Positions 1 to 8,153 of a stretch of 64,000 bases of DNA are shown here, piece after piece; within the stretch, counting starts at the first letter, position 1; every line of letters starts with the position of its first letter. The notes under the pieces are model-generated. The model saw only the letters and a list, made by a program, of their open reading frames with translations, searched no databases and was not told the origin of the DNA. Source of the stretch: JAGWBJ01 sp034423015 (GTDB lineage Bacteria; Chloroflexota; Dehalococcoidia; Lucifugimonadales; JAGWBF01). The stretch lies in assembly GCA_034423015.1 (NCBI GenBank), contig DAOUJG010000015.1, positions 17,385-81,384 on the forward strand, in the 5' to 3' direction. Made by a program: the position numbers and the translations under genes.

Positions 1-2
1 TG

Positions 3-116
3 AATACACTGGAGGCCCTGCGGAGCGACCCAAGGATGGCGGCGTACCTGTCCTGGGTGCGGAAGCGGTCCGGCGGTTCCCAGTTCAGGGTCCGCCGTTG
101 GAAGGGACGATTCTAG
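3..116 (+). CDS. C-terminal fragment of an unidentified protein
   Basis: An open frame enters from the left edge and stops with TAG at 114-116, giving 37 residues. The piece is rich in Arg and Leu and ends in a basic tail (RVRRWKGRF), which looks like a real C-terminus. It converges on the ThDP enzyme gene with a gap of 28 bases. The family cannot be named from this much sequence, and the frame could be chance. Confidence 0.35.
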   Translation, partial: NTLEALRSDPRMAAYLSWVRKRSGGSQFRVRRWKGRF

Positions 117-144
117 CCGGGCGCCAGGCCGGTCCGGGCGCCGC

Positions 145-1827
145 CTATCCGCCGGCCTTGCGCCGGGCGATGGCGGCCTCGGCCCTGGGGCTTATGGCCC
201 TCTGCACCGCCACGTTCACCAGCGCCGGCTTCCCCGAGGCGAAGGCCCGTTCCACGGCTGGGACCAGGTCCTCGGGGCGCTCGACCAGCTCTCCGTAGCC
301 TCCCAGGCCTTCGACGACCCTGTCGTACCGGGTCTGGAGCAGGTCGGTGGCGATGGGCCGGCCGTAGAGGCCAAGCTGGATCTGCCGGTCTATGCCCCAC
401 GCCGCGTCGTTTCCCATGACAGCGACCAAAGGCAGGTCATGCCGCACGGCGGTGTCGAACTCCATGCCGTTGAACCCGAAGGCGCCGTCGCCCGTGAACA
501 TGACCACCCGGGCATCGGGATGGGCCAGCTTCGCGGCCATGGCCGTGGGCAGGGAGGAGCCCAGCATTCCCAGGCTGGACACGTAGAGCCATCTCCTGGG
601 CGTTTGCGCCGCGTGGATGGCCCGGCCGAAGTGACAGAAGTCCCCGCCGTCGAACACCAGGAAATCGTCGGGGCGCAGGAGGGTCTGCATGGCGCGGTGC
701 ACGTAGGTGGCGTGCATGGGGGTCTCGGCGGCGGCCAGGGTGTCCAGCCATTCGTCCTGGGCCTCCCTCTCGGCCTGAAGCCTGTCCAGCCAGGGCAGAC
801 GGGGCCAGGAGTGTCGGGCCGCCTCGTCGGCAAGCTGCTCGACCACTCCGGCGATATCCCCCACGATCCCCACGTCGACGCCCCGGTTCCGGCCGATCTC
901 GGCGGCGCTGGGGTCCACCTGGACCATCCGGGCGTCGGCGGCGATGGCCGGGGGCAGCCCGTAACCGATGGTGTAGTCCTGCTTCCTTCCCAGCAGCAGG
1001 ACCACGTCGGCCTCCCGGACCATGGCCGCGGCCCGGTTCAGCCCCCTCTCGAAGAAGCCGAAGCAGCTGGGATGGTCGTCGGCCACCAGTCCCCTGGCCT
1101 GGTCCTCGGTAAGGATGGGGAGGTTGGTGGTCTCCACGAACCTTCGGAGCACCTCGCCGGCGTCGGCGTCGGCGGCCGCGCCCCCCACTACGATCATGGG
1201 GCGGCTGCCCTGGCGGAGCAGGTCGACGGCCTGTCGCACCAGCTCGGGCCTGGCCTGGGAGGCGGGGCCCGGCCGGTACTCCCGGGGCTGGTACAGGCTC
1301 ACCTCCTCGTCGGAGACCCGCTGCTCCTGTACGTCCATGGGGATGGTGAGGTGAACGGGGCCGCGTCGTCCGCTGAAGGCGGTCCTCATCGCCCTGGCGA
1401 CGAACTCGGGGATACGCCGGGCGTCGTGGACCATCCACGAGCCCTTGGTTACGGGCGAGGCCATGTCCACCTGCTCGATCTCCTGCATGGCGCCCTGTCC
1501 CAGGTGGGCCAGGTCCGCGGACCCGGAGATGGAGACCACGGGACTGTCGGAGTGGAAGGCGTTGGCCAGTCCGGGGACGGCATTGGCGAACCCGGGGGTG
1601 GTGTAGCTGACCACGCCCGGTTGCCCGGTTATGCGCGCCCAGGCATCGGCCATATGGACGGCGGCCTGCTCGTGCCGGGTATCCACGTACCGGAAGTCCA
1701 TATCGTGGAGCACGTCCAGGAGGGGCAGGATGTGGTCCCCCGCCAGCGTGAAGATGTTGTCCACGCCCTCCAGCTTGAGGGCCCTGCCGATGAGATGGCT
1801 GCCAGTAACCACTTGTGAACCGGACAT
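145..1827 (-). CDS. Thiamine diphosphate-dependent enzyme (acetolactate synthase-like superfamily)
   Basis: This is a full-length (560 aa) three-domain ThDP enzyme. The N-terminal pyrimidine-binding domain carries the activating glutamate in RHEQAA (about E53). A central Rossmann-like domain follows. The C-terminal domain has the ThDP/Mg motif, GDGAFGFNGMEF followed by a GND about 20 residues later. The family includes acetolactate synthase, oxalyl-CoA decarboxylase, benzaldehyde lyase and sulfoacetaldehyde acetyltransferase. I cannot choose a substrate, and no regulatory subunit gene is adjacent, which argues against a classical IlvB. A longer frame runs to 1896, but the ATG at 1827 has GGGAGG six bases upstream, so I use it. 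The product is likely cytosolic. Confidence 0.85.
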   Translation of the reverse strand: MSGSQVVTGSHLIGRALKLEGVDNIFTLAGDHILPLLDVLHDMDFRYVDTRHEQAAVHMADAWARITGQPGVVSYTTPGFANAVPGLANAFHSDSPVVSISGSADLAHLGQGAMQEIEQVDMASPVTKGSWMVHDARRIPEFVARAMRTAFSGRRGPVHLTIPMDVQEQRVSDEEVSLYQPREYRPGPASQARPELVRQAVDLLRQGSRPMIVVGGAAADADAGEVLRRFVETTNLPILTEDQARGLVADDHPSCFGFFERGLNRAAAMVREADVVLLLGRKQDYTIGYGLPPAIAADARMVQVDPSAAEIGRNRGVDVGIVGDIAGVVEQLADEAARHSWPRLPWLDRLQAEREAQDEWLDTLAAAETPMHATYVHRAMQTLLRPDDFLVFDGGDFCHFGRAIHAAQTPRRWLYVSSLGMLGSSLPTAMAAKLAHPDARVVMFTGDGAFGFNGMEFDTAVRHDLPLVAVMGNDAAWGIDRQIQLGLYGRPIATDLLQTRYDRVVEGLGGYGELVERPEDLVPAVERAFASGKPALVNVAVQRAISPRAEAAIARRKAGG

Positions 1828-1907
1828 GGAAGACCTCCCGACGATGAAGGAACGACGAAACGATGCCATTATGGGCGAGCCCTGGGCGGGCGTCAACTCG
1901 GCCCAGG

Positions 1908-2894
1908 TCAGGCCAGGACGAAGACCAGGTAGACGCCCGCGACGTAGACGGGGACCATCACCGCGAGCCCGACGTTGCAGAGGGCCGCACGGACCCTGTC
2001 CCTGGCCATCACCTGGGCCAGGCCCAGGGCCATCAGGAGCACGGCTATCAGGCCCGCGGCAATGTGCTCCCGTCCCAGGGCCTCCACCAGGACCCCCTTC
2101 CGGTAGAAGGGGTCGGCCAGGGCGAGAATGAGGATGTTGAAGGCGCAGCTACCGTACAGGTTGCCGAAGGCCAGGTCCGACGCTCTCAGGCGGATGGCCG
2201 CGATGCTGGTGGACACCTCGGGCATGCTGGTGACCATGGCTATGGCGATGACGCCCAGGAAGCTGGTGGCGAGGCCGGTGAGCTCTGCGATCTCCTCGAC
2301 GCTGAAGGCAAGCCACGGCGCGGCGACGATGACGCCCAGGGATGCCAGGCCGAACAGCGTCCACGCCCTGCGAAGGCTGGGCAGCCCGTCGGCGGCGGCC
2401 TCGGCCGGCTGACCCGTTGGGAGGGCCACGTAGACCAGGCGCATCGCCCCGAGATAGGTCCCCAGGATGAGGGCCGAAGACAGTCCTACGGACACCACGT
2501 CCAGACCGATGGGAAAGGCGATGAGGACGATGGCAAGGGCCGTGAGGGACGAGGAGGCCAGGACCAGCCACCCCTGCTCCGGCACGACTTGGTGGAAGAA
2601 CCGGCGCCCGCCGAAGAGCAGGGCGACCGACGCGAGCACCAGCATGTTCACCATGTTGGAGCCCAGGATGTCCCCACCGGCAAGGTCGGGCTGGTCCCTG
2701 GTGGCCACGGTGATGTTGGTCAGGAGCTCCGGCAGGGACGTGGCCACCGACACCAGGATGGTGCCGACCCAGACCCTGCCCCAGCCCAGCCGGGCGGCGA
2801 GGACGTCCCCGTACCTTGCCAGGTACGCTCCACTGGCGATCACTAGGATGGCGCTGGCAACAAACAGGAGAAGTGCGGGCGCCAGGCCATTCAT
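1908..2894 (-). CDS. Na+/Ca2+ exchanger family (CaCA) membrane protein
   Basis: A 328-residue polytopic membrane protein with about ten hydrophobic segments in two inverted halves, the layout of the bacterial YrbG/CaCA antiporters. The first alpha-repeat is visible as ATSLPELLTNITVA (family signature G-T-S-x-P-E) followed by GSNMVNML. The second repeat has TSMPEVSTSIAAIR followed by a GNLYGSCAFN-type segment. Both repeats keep the ion-coordinating glutamate after proline. The expected role is cation efflux driven by Na+ or H+. It lies 80 bases upstream of the ThDP enzyme on the same strand, with no obvious functional link. Confidence 0.88.
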   Translation of the reverse strand: MNGLAPALLLFVASAILVIASGAYLARYGDVLAARLGWGRVWVGTILVSVATSLPELLTNITVATRDQPDLAGGDILGSNMVNMLVLASVALLFGGRRFFHQVVPEQGWLVLASSSLTALAIVLIAFPIGLDVVSVGLSSALILGTYLGAMRLVYVALPTGQPAEAAADGLPSLRRAWTLFGLASLGVIVAAPWLAFSVEEIAELTGLATSFLGVIAIAMVTSMPEVSTSIAAIRLRASDLAFGNLYGSCAFNILILALADPFYRKGVLVEALGREHIAAGLIAVLLMALGLAQVMARDRVRAALCNVGLAVMVPVYVAGVYLVFVLA

Positions 2895-2982
2895 GGGGTT
2901 AGGATAAACCCTGCCCCACGGTTTTTAAACGCTCAGCCGGGGCCCGTTATGCGGGAATCGCGAAGGGCCCATATCTCGTCGT

Positions 2983-3819
2983 CTACTGGCGGATGAGCTT
3001 GGTGAGGCGCTGCTCCGTCGGCTCGGCCACGTACAGGTCGCCGTGGGAGTCGCCGTACAGGCCGTGGGGAACGTTGAGGACGGGCCTTCCGCGGGCGATC
3101 ATGGTGCCGCTGCTTCCGTCGAAGACGCTGAGCCTGGGCACCAAGTCACCCACGTAGACGGCGCCGTCCGCATCCACGTAGACGTCGGTGGGCCTGAAGA
3201 AGTCGGTCCACTGGTCGATGAACTCGCCCTCGGGGGTAAACACCTGCACTCGGCCATGCTCCCGGTCGGTGACGTACACTCTTTCGTTGCCATCGACCCA
3301 AATCCCGTGGGGAACGCTGAACTGTCCGGGGCCCTTTCCGGGAGACCCCCAGGAGAGGATCAGGTCCCCGTTGGCCGAGAACCTGTGCACCCGGGAGTTG
3401 GCATAGCCGTCGGCCACGTATATATCGCCGTTGGGCGCCACGGCAACGTCGGCGGGGTGGTTGAAGGGCTCCTGGAATGCCGGCTTCTCCTCGGTTCCCA
3501 GGGTCATCACCACGGTCCCGTCCAGGGTGCACTTGACGACGGTATGGGCGTCCCGGTTGCCCAGGTAGACGTGGTCGTCGTCGCTGATGTATATGCCGTG
3601 GGCGTCGATGAACATGCCGGAGCCCCACGACCCCAGGTACTTGCCGTCACGGTCGAATATGACGACGGGAGGATCCTTGCGCTGGAAGGCATAGACCCTG
3701 TCATGGGAATCCACGCCCACGTGACTCACGCCCCCCAGGTCCATCCCATCGGGGAGCTCACCCCAGGGACGTACCACCTCGTAGACGTAGTTCCCCGTAC
3801 CGGCAATCAGCTTGGTCAT
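2983..3819 (-). CDS. NHL-repeat six-bladed beta-propeller protein
   Basis: A 278-residue protein made almost entirely of NHL-type repeats. Examples are the segments ending DDDHVYLGNRDAHTV, GDIYVADGYANSRVHRF, NERVYVTDREHGRVQVF and GAVYVGD, each with the Y-V-x-D blade signature. Related proteins include peptidyl-alpha-hydroxyglycine amidating-lyase-like and SMP-30-like propellers, but no catalytic role can be assigned. There is no signal peptide. The frame can start at GTG 3831, but that codon touches the purine-rich AAGGGG. ATG 3819 sits 11 bases from it and is preferred. A second NHL protein (34454-35476) has a similar design. Confidence 0.8.
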   Translation of the reverse strand: MTKLIAGTGNYVYEVVRPWGELPDGMDLGGVSHVGVDSHDRVYAFQRKDPPVVIFDRDGKYLGSWGSGMFIDAHGIYISDDDHVYLGNRDAHTVVKCTLDGTVVMTLGTEEKPAFQEPFNHPADVAVAPNGDIYVADGYANSRVHRFSANGDLILSWGSPGKGPGQFSVPHGIWVDGNERVYVTDREHGRVQVFTPEGEFIDQWTDFFRPTDVYVDADGAVYVGDLVPRLSVFDGSSGTMIARGRPVLNVPHGLYGDSHGDLYVAEPTEQRLTKLIRQ

Positions 3820-3962
3820 ATCGGACGCCACCCCTTCCGCATGGAGATGTTACGCAACCACCTCCCCGCACCCGTGGCCTCCGGCCCGGGAGCCGGAGCG
3901 ACGGTGGAGAGGGGACTCCCTACATCAGACCCGAGGTCGGGCCTCGCCGGGGAGAGGGCAAG

Positions 3963-4946
3963 CTAGTCGAACAGATGACAGGAGACGGTATGCCCCGGCG
4001 CCATCTCCTTCACCTTGGGCTCCTCCGAGATACACCGGTCGAAGGCCCAGGGACACCGGGTGTGGAAACGGCACCCGGCGGGAGGATTGGCCGGAGAGGG
4101 CACCTCTCCAGTGAGCACGATCTCGTCCCGCTCGATGTCCGGGCGGGTGGAGAGGGCCGCGGAGATCAGCGCCTTGGTGTAGGGGTGCAGCGGGTTGGTG
4201 AACAGCTCCTCGGACTCGGCGAACTCCACTATCTGACCCAGATACATCACCGCCACCCGGTGGCTGAGGTATCGAACGGTGGCCAGGTTGTGGGCGATGA
4301 GCAGGTAGCTGACGCCGTACTCCGCCTGCAGGTCCTTGAGCATGTTCATGATCTGAGCGCGGATGGACACGTCCAGGGCCGACACGGGCTCGTCCAGCAC
4401 GATGATCCGTGGGTTCAGGGACAGGGCGCGTGCCACGGCGACACGCTGGCGCTGGCCGCCACTGAACTCGTGGGGGTAGTTGTCGATGGAGTTAGGGTCC
4501 AGCCCGACGTCGTTCAGGAGCTGGGCCACCCTGTCCCCCAACTCCGAGCTCCTGGAGGAGAGCCCCTTGTTCACCATCAGCGGCTCGCCGATGATGAAGC
4601 GGGCCCGCATCCTGGGGCTGAGGGAGCTCCAGGGGTCTTGGAACACGGCCTGCACCGCTCCTCGATAGTCGTGGAGCTGGGTGGTGGTGAACCCACCGAT
4701 GTCGTTGCCCTCGAACTCGATGCTTCCCTCGGTGGGCGTCTCCAGCAGCAGCACCATCTTGGCCGTGGTCGTCTTGCCGCAGCCGGACTCTCCCACTAGG
4801 CTGAAGGTCTCGCCGGCCCGGATGTCGAAGGTGATGCCGTCGACGGCCCGGATCATGGCCTTGATCCCGCTCCACGGCATCGAGCCCTTGACGGGGAAGT
4901 GCTTCTTGAGGTCCTTTATGTCCAGGAGTACCGTTTGCTCACTCAT
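3963..4946 (-). CDS. Peptide/nickel-type ABC transporter ATPase, OppF/DppF-like
   Basis: A 327-aa nucleotide-binding subunit. Walker A is GESGCGKTTTAK, the Q-loop is AVFQDPWSSLSPRM, the ABC signature is FSGGQRQRVAVARAL, and Walker B is IIVLDEPVSALDVS followed by the H-loop LIAHNLATV. The C-terminal oligopeptide-transporter extension with the GCRFHTRCPWAFDRC cysteine cluster is present. It acts on the cytoplasmic side and powers uptake. Its start overlaps the end of the upstream ATPase gene by 8 bases, so the two ATPases are translationally coupled and expected to form a heterodimer. Confidence 0.93.
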   Translation of the reverse strand: MSEQTVLLDIKDLKKHFPVKGSMPWSGIKAMIRAVDGITFDIRAGETFSLVGESGCGKTTTAKMVLLLETPTEGSIEFEGNDIGGFTTTQLHDYRGAVQAVFQDPWSSLSPRMRARFIIGEPLMVNKGLSSRSSELGDRVAQLLNDVGLDPNSIDNYPHEFSGGQRQRVAVARALSLNPRIIVLDEPVSALDVSIRAQIMNMLKDLQAEYGVSYLLIAHNLATVRYLSHRVAVMYLGQIVEFAESEELFTNPLHPYTKALISAALSTRPDIERDEIVLTGEVPSPANPPAGCRFHTRCPWAFDRCISEEPKVKEMAPGHTVSCHLFD

Positions 4947-5997
4947 TGTACCTCCAGCAGCTCACCGTGCGCCCGTCCTCGAGCACCGTCTGGTCGGGGT
5001 ACGTCTCCCGGCACTTGTCCATCACGTAGGCGCAGCGGGCGGCGAAGGGGCAACCCTCCCCGATGGCGTAGATGGACGGAGGCTGGCCGTCGATGGACGT
5101 AAGGCGGTCGACCCGCTCGTCCACGTCGGGCACCGAGTTCACCAGGGCCTCGGTGTAGGGGTGGGCCGGGTTGGAGAAGAGGTCCCTGGTGTCGGCAAGC
5201 TCCACGATCCGCCCGGCATACATGACGGCCACACGGTCGCACATCCTGGCGACGATGCCAAAGTCGTGGGTGATGAACAGGATGGACAGGTTGCGGTCCT
5301 TTTGCAGGTCCTTGAGCAGGGCCAGGTAGGCCGCCTGCACCGTCACGTCCAGGGACGTGGTCGGCTCGTCGGCAATCAGCACCTGGGGGTCGCAGGACAG
5401 GCCGATGGCGCCCACAGCCCGCTGCCGCATGCCGCCGCTGAACTGGTGGGGGAAGCTGCCCAGCCGCGTCTCGGGAGCGGGAATCCGCACCGACTTCATC
5501 AGCTCGATGGCCTTCTCGAAGAGGTTCTTGCCCGCCAGCCTCTGGTGGAGGCGCAGGGGCTCGTAGAGCTGGTTGCCGACGGTGAGCACGGGGTTGAGGG
5601 CCGTCATGGGGTCCTGCAGGACCATGGATATGCTCTTGCCCCTCACCCTCCGCATCTCCGCGCTGCTCTTCTGCAGCAGGTCCTCGCCGTTGAGCAGTAT
5701 CTGCCCGCCCACGATTCGGGAAGCCGGCTTGGGGTTCAGCTGCATGATGGACAGCATGGTTACGCTCTTGCCGCAGCCGGACTCGCCAACGATGCCCAGG
5801 GTCTCCCCCTCGTGCAGGTCGAAGGAGACTCCATCCACGGCCTTCCCCACGCCCCTCTGGCCGAAGAAGTAGGACTGCAGGTTCCGCACGCTCAGGACCA
5901 CCTTGCCGTTGCCCTGCCCATTGGCCGCAGTGGCGGTGGCGGTCCCGGCCTCGGCCGCGCCCCTGGTGGTCTCTTCCTTGTCTACTGTCTGTTCCAT
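4939..5997 (-). CDS. Peptide/nickel-type ABC transporter ATPase, OppD/DppD-like
   Basis: A second ATPase subunit of about 352 aa with Walker A GESGCGKSVTMLSIM, signature FSGGMRQRAVGAIGLS and Walker B VLIADEPTTSLDVT. The C-terminal cysteine motif GCPFAARCAYVMDKC is typical of OppD. The first 30 residues are an alanine/threonine/glycine-rich, low-complexity lead-in. The frame opens at 6018, but ATG 5997 has GGAGA seven bases upstream and is chosen. An extended -10 promoter lies about 95 bases upstream, so the ATPase pair can be transcribed separately from the binding-protein genes. Confidence 0.92.
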   Translation of the reverse strand: MEQTVDKEETTRGAAEAGTATATAANGQGNGKVVLSVRNLQSYFFGQRGVGKAVDGVSFDLHEGETLGIVGESGCGKSVTMLSIMQLNPKPASRIVGGQILLNGEDLLQKSSAEMRRVRGKSISMVLQDPMTALNPVLTVGNQLYEPLRLHQRLAGKNLFEKAIELMKSVRIPAPETRLGSFPHQFSGGMRQRAVGAIGLSCDPQVLIADEPTTSLDVTVQAAYLALLKDLQKDRNLSILFITHDFGIVARMCDRVAVMYAGRIVELADTRDLFSNPAHPYTEALVNSVPDVDERVDRLTSIDGQPPSIYAIGEGCPFAARCAYVMDKCRETYPDQTVLEDGRTVSCWRYNE

Positions 5998-6090
5998 AGC
6001 TAACTCTCCGTGTCCCAAGGGTGTGTCATTGGCAGTGTACGATGGATGCCGCGCGACCGTTTCCGGACCGCCGGTTTTCGCGTTGGCGAA

Positions 6091-6099
6091 TTATACCAC
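6091..6099 (-). promoter_or_regulatory. Extended -10 promoter for the oppDF-like pair
   Basis: On the minus strand the sequence reads TGGTATAAT, a perfect TATAAT hexamer with an upstream TG (extended -10). No good -35 is visible, as expected for extended -10 promoters. It lies between the stem-loop at 6132-6164 and the ATPase start at 5997. Confidence 0.55.
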
Positions 6100-6131
6100 A
6101 CCATTCGGTACCGGGCTACCAGCCGGAATTG

Positions 6132-6164
6132 GGACAACCCCCCTGAGGCTCAGGGGGGTTGTCC
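6132..6164 (-). terminator. Perfect 15-bp stem-loop after the binding-protein gene
   Basis: Arms 6132-6146 and 6150-6164 are exact reverse complements, separated by a 3-base loop. The stem contains a run of six G-C pairs. No U-tract follows on the minus strand, so it may act as a partial terminator or as an RNA 3'-end stabiliser that raises binding-protein mRNA over ATPase mRNA. The promoter at 6091-6099 lies just downstream. Confidence 0.7.
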
Positions 6165-6194
6165 GGCCCAGACCGGTCTAGTCCCAAGCCCGGC

Positions 6195-8084
6195 CTAGCT
6201 ACAGGGCTCCGCCGTGTTGAACATCAGGGCGACCTGGGTGCCGTTCAAGGGCGTCCAGCCGCACACGGTCTCAGGGTTGCCCGCGTATATCACGTCCCGG
6301 AAGGCGATGGGGATGTTGACGTACTCGTCGTACATCAGCTTGGCCACCTGCTGGGCCAGGGCCTTTCGGGTTGTGGGGTCCGTGTCCGAGGCGTACTGGA
6401 GCCTAAGGTCTATGTACTTGTCGCTCCATATCCCGTCCACGGAGCCGCCTACTGCGAGCCAGAGCCCGTGGGTCCGTATCTTCTCGCCGAAGTTCCTGGC
6501 GGCGGGTATCACGTGCACGCCAGAGGGGTTCTGTACCCCCTGGTCCGACAGGAGCTGGTCGGACCGCACCAGCGATTGCACGGCAGTCCAGTCGATGGGA
6601 ACCAGCTCCGCGTCGATGCCTATGGCCTTGTAGTAGGTGACGGCCGCATCCTGGGCGTCGACCATCTCCGGGGCTACGCCGAAGGAGAAGGCGTAGACGG
6701 TCATCTCCATGTTGGGGCAGTGCTCGTCGATGAGCCTCTTTGCCTCTTCGGGATCGAACCCGTAGGGCTGGAGGTCCGGCCGAAAGCCCTCGTCGTAGGG
6801 GGTGAAGAAGGGGCTGGCCGTCAGGCTGTAGGTGCCCGGCGCGTAAAGGGCCGACGCGATGGCCTGCACGTCCACGGCCAGGTTCAGGGCCTTGCGCACC
6901 TCCAGCTTGTTGGTGCAGTGGGCGGGGTCCCGGCTCTGGTAGAAGTTCAGGTACAGGGTGTCGCCCTGCTTGGGTCCAACCACGTCCAGTCCCGCGGCCC
7001 GTATCTCCTCCACGAAGGCCCCGGAGCTCACGGCCAGGTCCACCTCACCCGTCCGGACCTGGGCCACCCGGGGGGCGTCCTCCACGGTGAGGATGATCTC
7101 CATCTCGTCGAACTGGGCCTTGAAGGCGGGGCTGTAGTAGCCGTCCCACTTCTCGAAAGAGTTGGAGGTGCCGAGGCTGCGGCCCACCCAGTCCCACGGG
7201 CCGGTGCCGGGGGCCCCGGCATCCTCCCAGGCCTGGGAGTTGCCGCCGACCTCCTCCCACTTCCTCTTGGAGGACAGGTAGGAGTCGGCCGCCGCCTTGG
7301 GGGCCAGTATATCGTACAGGAAGGGCTCGTCCCGGGTGAGATTGATCCTCAGCGTGTCCGAGCTGACGATCTCCACGCTGTCCAGTATCTGTATCCACGT
7401 GCCGCAGTACAGGCAGAAGGCGCCTGCGGCCTCCTCGGTGGCCAGAAGCTCGATGGCCCCCCGGGCGTCCTCGACGGTGTAGTCGTCCCCGTCGTGGAAC
7501 TTGATGCCCTCTTTGATGGTGAACTCGTAGGTCCTGCCGTCGATCTGCTCCCAGCTCTTGGAGAGGCCCCACTGGTTGGTGAACTGGTTGTCGACGGTCA
7601 ACCCCATGAGATGGTCCGCATAGTTGGCCACGTGGGCGATGCCCGACAGGGTGCCGGCCTTGTGAGGAGCGATCTCTTCACTGGCGAAGTTGTTCAAGGC
7701 GACGGTCAGCTTCCGCTTCTCCTCCATCGCGACAAAGGGCGTAGGCGTGGGCGCAGGCGTCGCCGTGGGCGGGATCGCCGCCACGGCCTGGGACACCGCA
7801 TCAGATACCGCCTTGTCTATCGCCATGGCCAGCTCTTCGCCGGTGACCCCCGACTCGGCGGTGGCCGCGGTCGCCGCCTCCACTATCGCCTGGATCTCCT
7901 CGGCGCTGGCGCCCGGCTGGGCCTGGGCGGCAACGGCCGCCGCCACCAGGGAGCTGATCTCCTCGGCGGACATGTCGGCGGATGGGGCCGGAGCAGCCGT
8001 GGGGTCCTCCCCGGCGCACGCAGCTGCCAGGACGAACAGGAGCGCCATGGGGACCAGCAGGACCAGCAACCGTCGAGCCTTCAC
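6195..8084 (-). CDS. ABC transporter substrate-binding lipoprotein (SBP family 5), copy 1
   Basis: A 629-aa extracytoplasmic binding protein. A lipoprotein signal peptide ends in the lipobox LAAAC (C23). A linker of about 110 residues follows, built of Ala/Glu/Val-rich segments that probably form helices, then a TPAPTPTPF spacer, and then the family-5 periplasmic-binding fold with the WEQIDGRTYEFTIKEG-type motif and the SRDPAHCTNKLEVRKALNL region. Family 5 proteins bind peptides, nickel, opines or other solutes. The start is GTG with GAGGAGG upstream. It is a tandem paralogue of the next gene, sharing the signal peptide and most of the binding domain. Confidence 0.92.
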   Translation of the reverse strand: MKARRLLVLLVPMALLFVLAAACAGEDPTAAPAPSADMSAEEISSLVAAAVAAQAQPGASAEEIQAIVEAATAATAESGVTGEELAMAIDKAVSDAVSQAVAAIPPTATPAPTPTPFVAMEEKRKLTVALNNFASEEIAPHKAGTLSGIAHVANYADHLMGLTVDNQFTNQWGLSKSWEQIDGRTYEFTIKEGIKFHDGDDYTVEDARGAIELLATEEAAGAFCLYCGTWIQILDSVEIVSSDTLRINLTRDEPFLYDILAPKAAADSYLSSKRKWEEVGGNSQAWEDAGAPGTGPWDWVGRSLGTSNSFEKWDGYYSPAFKAQFDEMEIILTVEDAPRVAQVRTGEVDLAVSSGAFVEEIRAAGLDVVGPKQGDTLYLNFYQSRDPAHCTNKLEVRKALNLAVDVQAIASALYAPGTYSLTASPFFTPYDEGFRPDLQPYGFDPEEAKRLIDEHCPNMEMTVYAFSFGVAPEMVDAQDAAVTYYKAIGIDAELVPIDWTAVQSLVRSDQLLSDQGVQNPSGVHVIPAARNFGEKIRTHGLWLAVGGSVDGIWSDKYIDLRLQYASDTDPTTRKALAQQVAKLMYDEYVNIPIAFRDVIYAGNPETVCGWTPLNGTQVALMFNTAEPCS

Positions 8085-8153
8085 TTAACCCTCCTCTTTA
8101 CTTAGGAGCACATGCAGCACTAGGACCGGCCGGCGCTGCAAGCAGCGCCTCCC

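Noticed and set aside
439..1818. Long plus-strand open frame of 459 codons
   Set aside because: It is the exact antisense of the ThDP enzyme, is His/Gly/Val-rich and shows no domain; long antisense frames are common in high-GC DNA.
4681..6003. Plus-strand open frame of 440 codons over the OppD-like gene
   Set aside because: It is an antisense shadow of two well-supported ATPase genes.
6159..8105. Plus-strand open frame of 648 codons
   Set aside because: It mirrors the binding-protein gene, has compositionally biased sequence and no recognisable motif.
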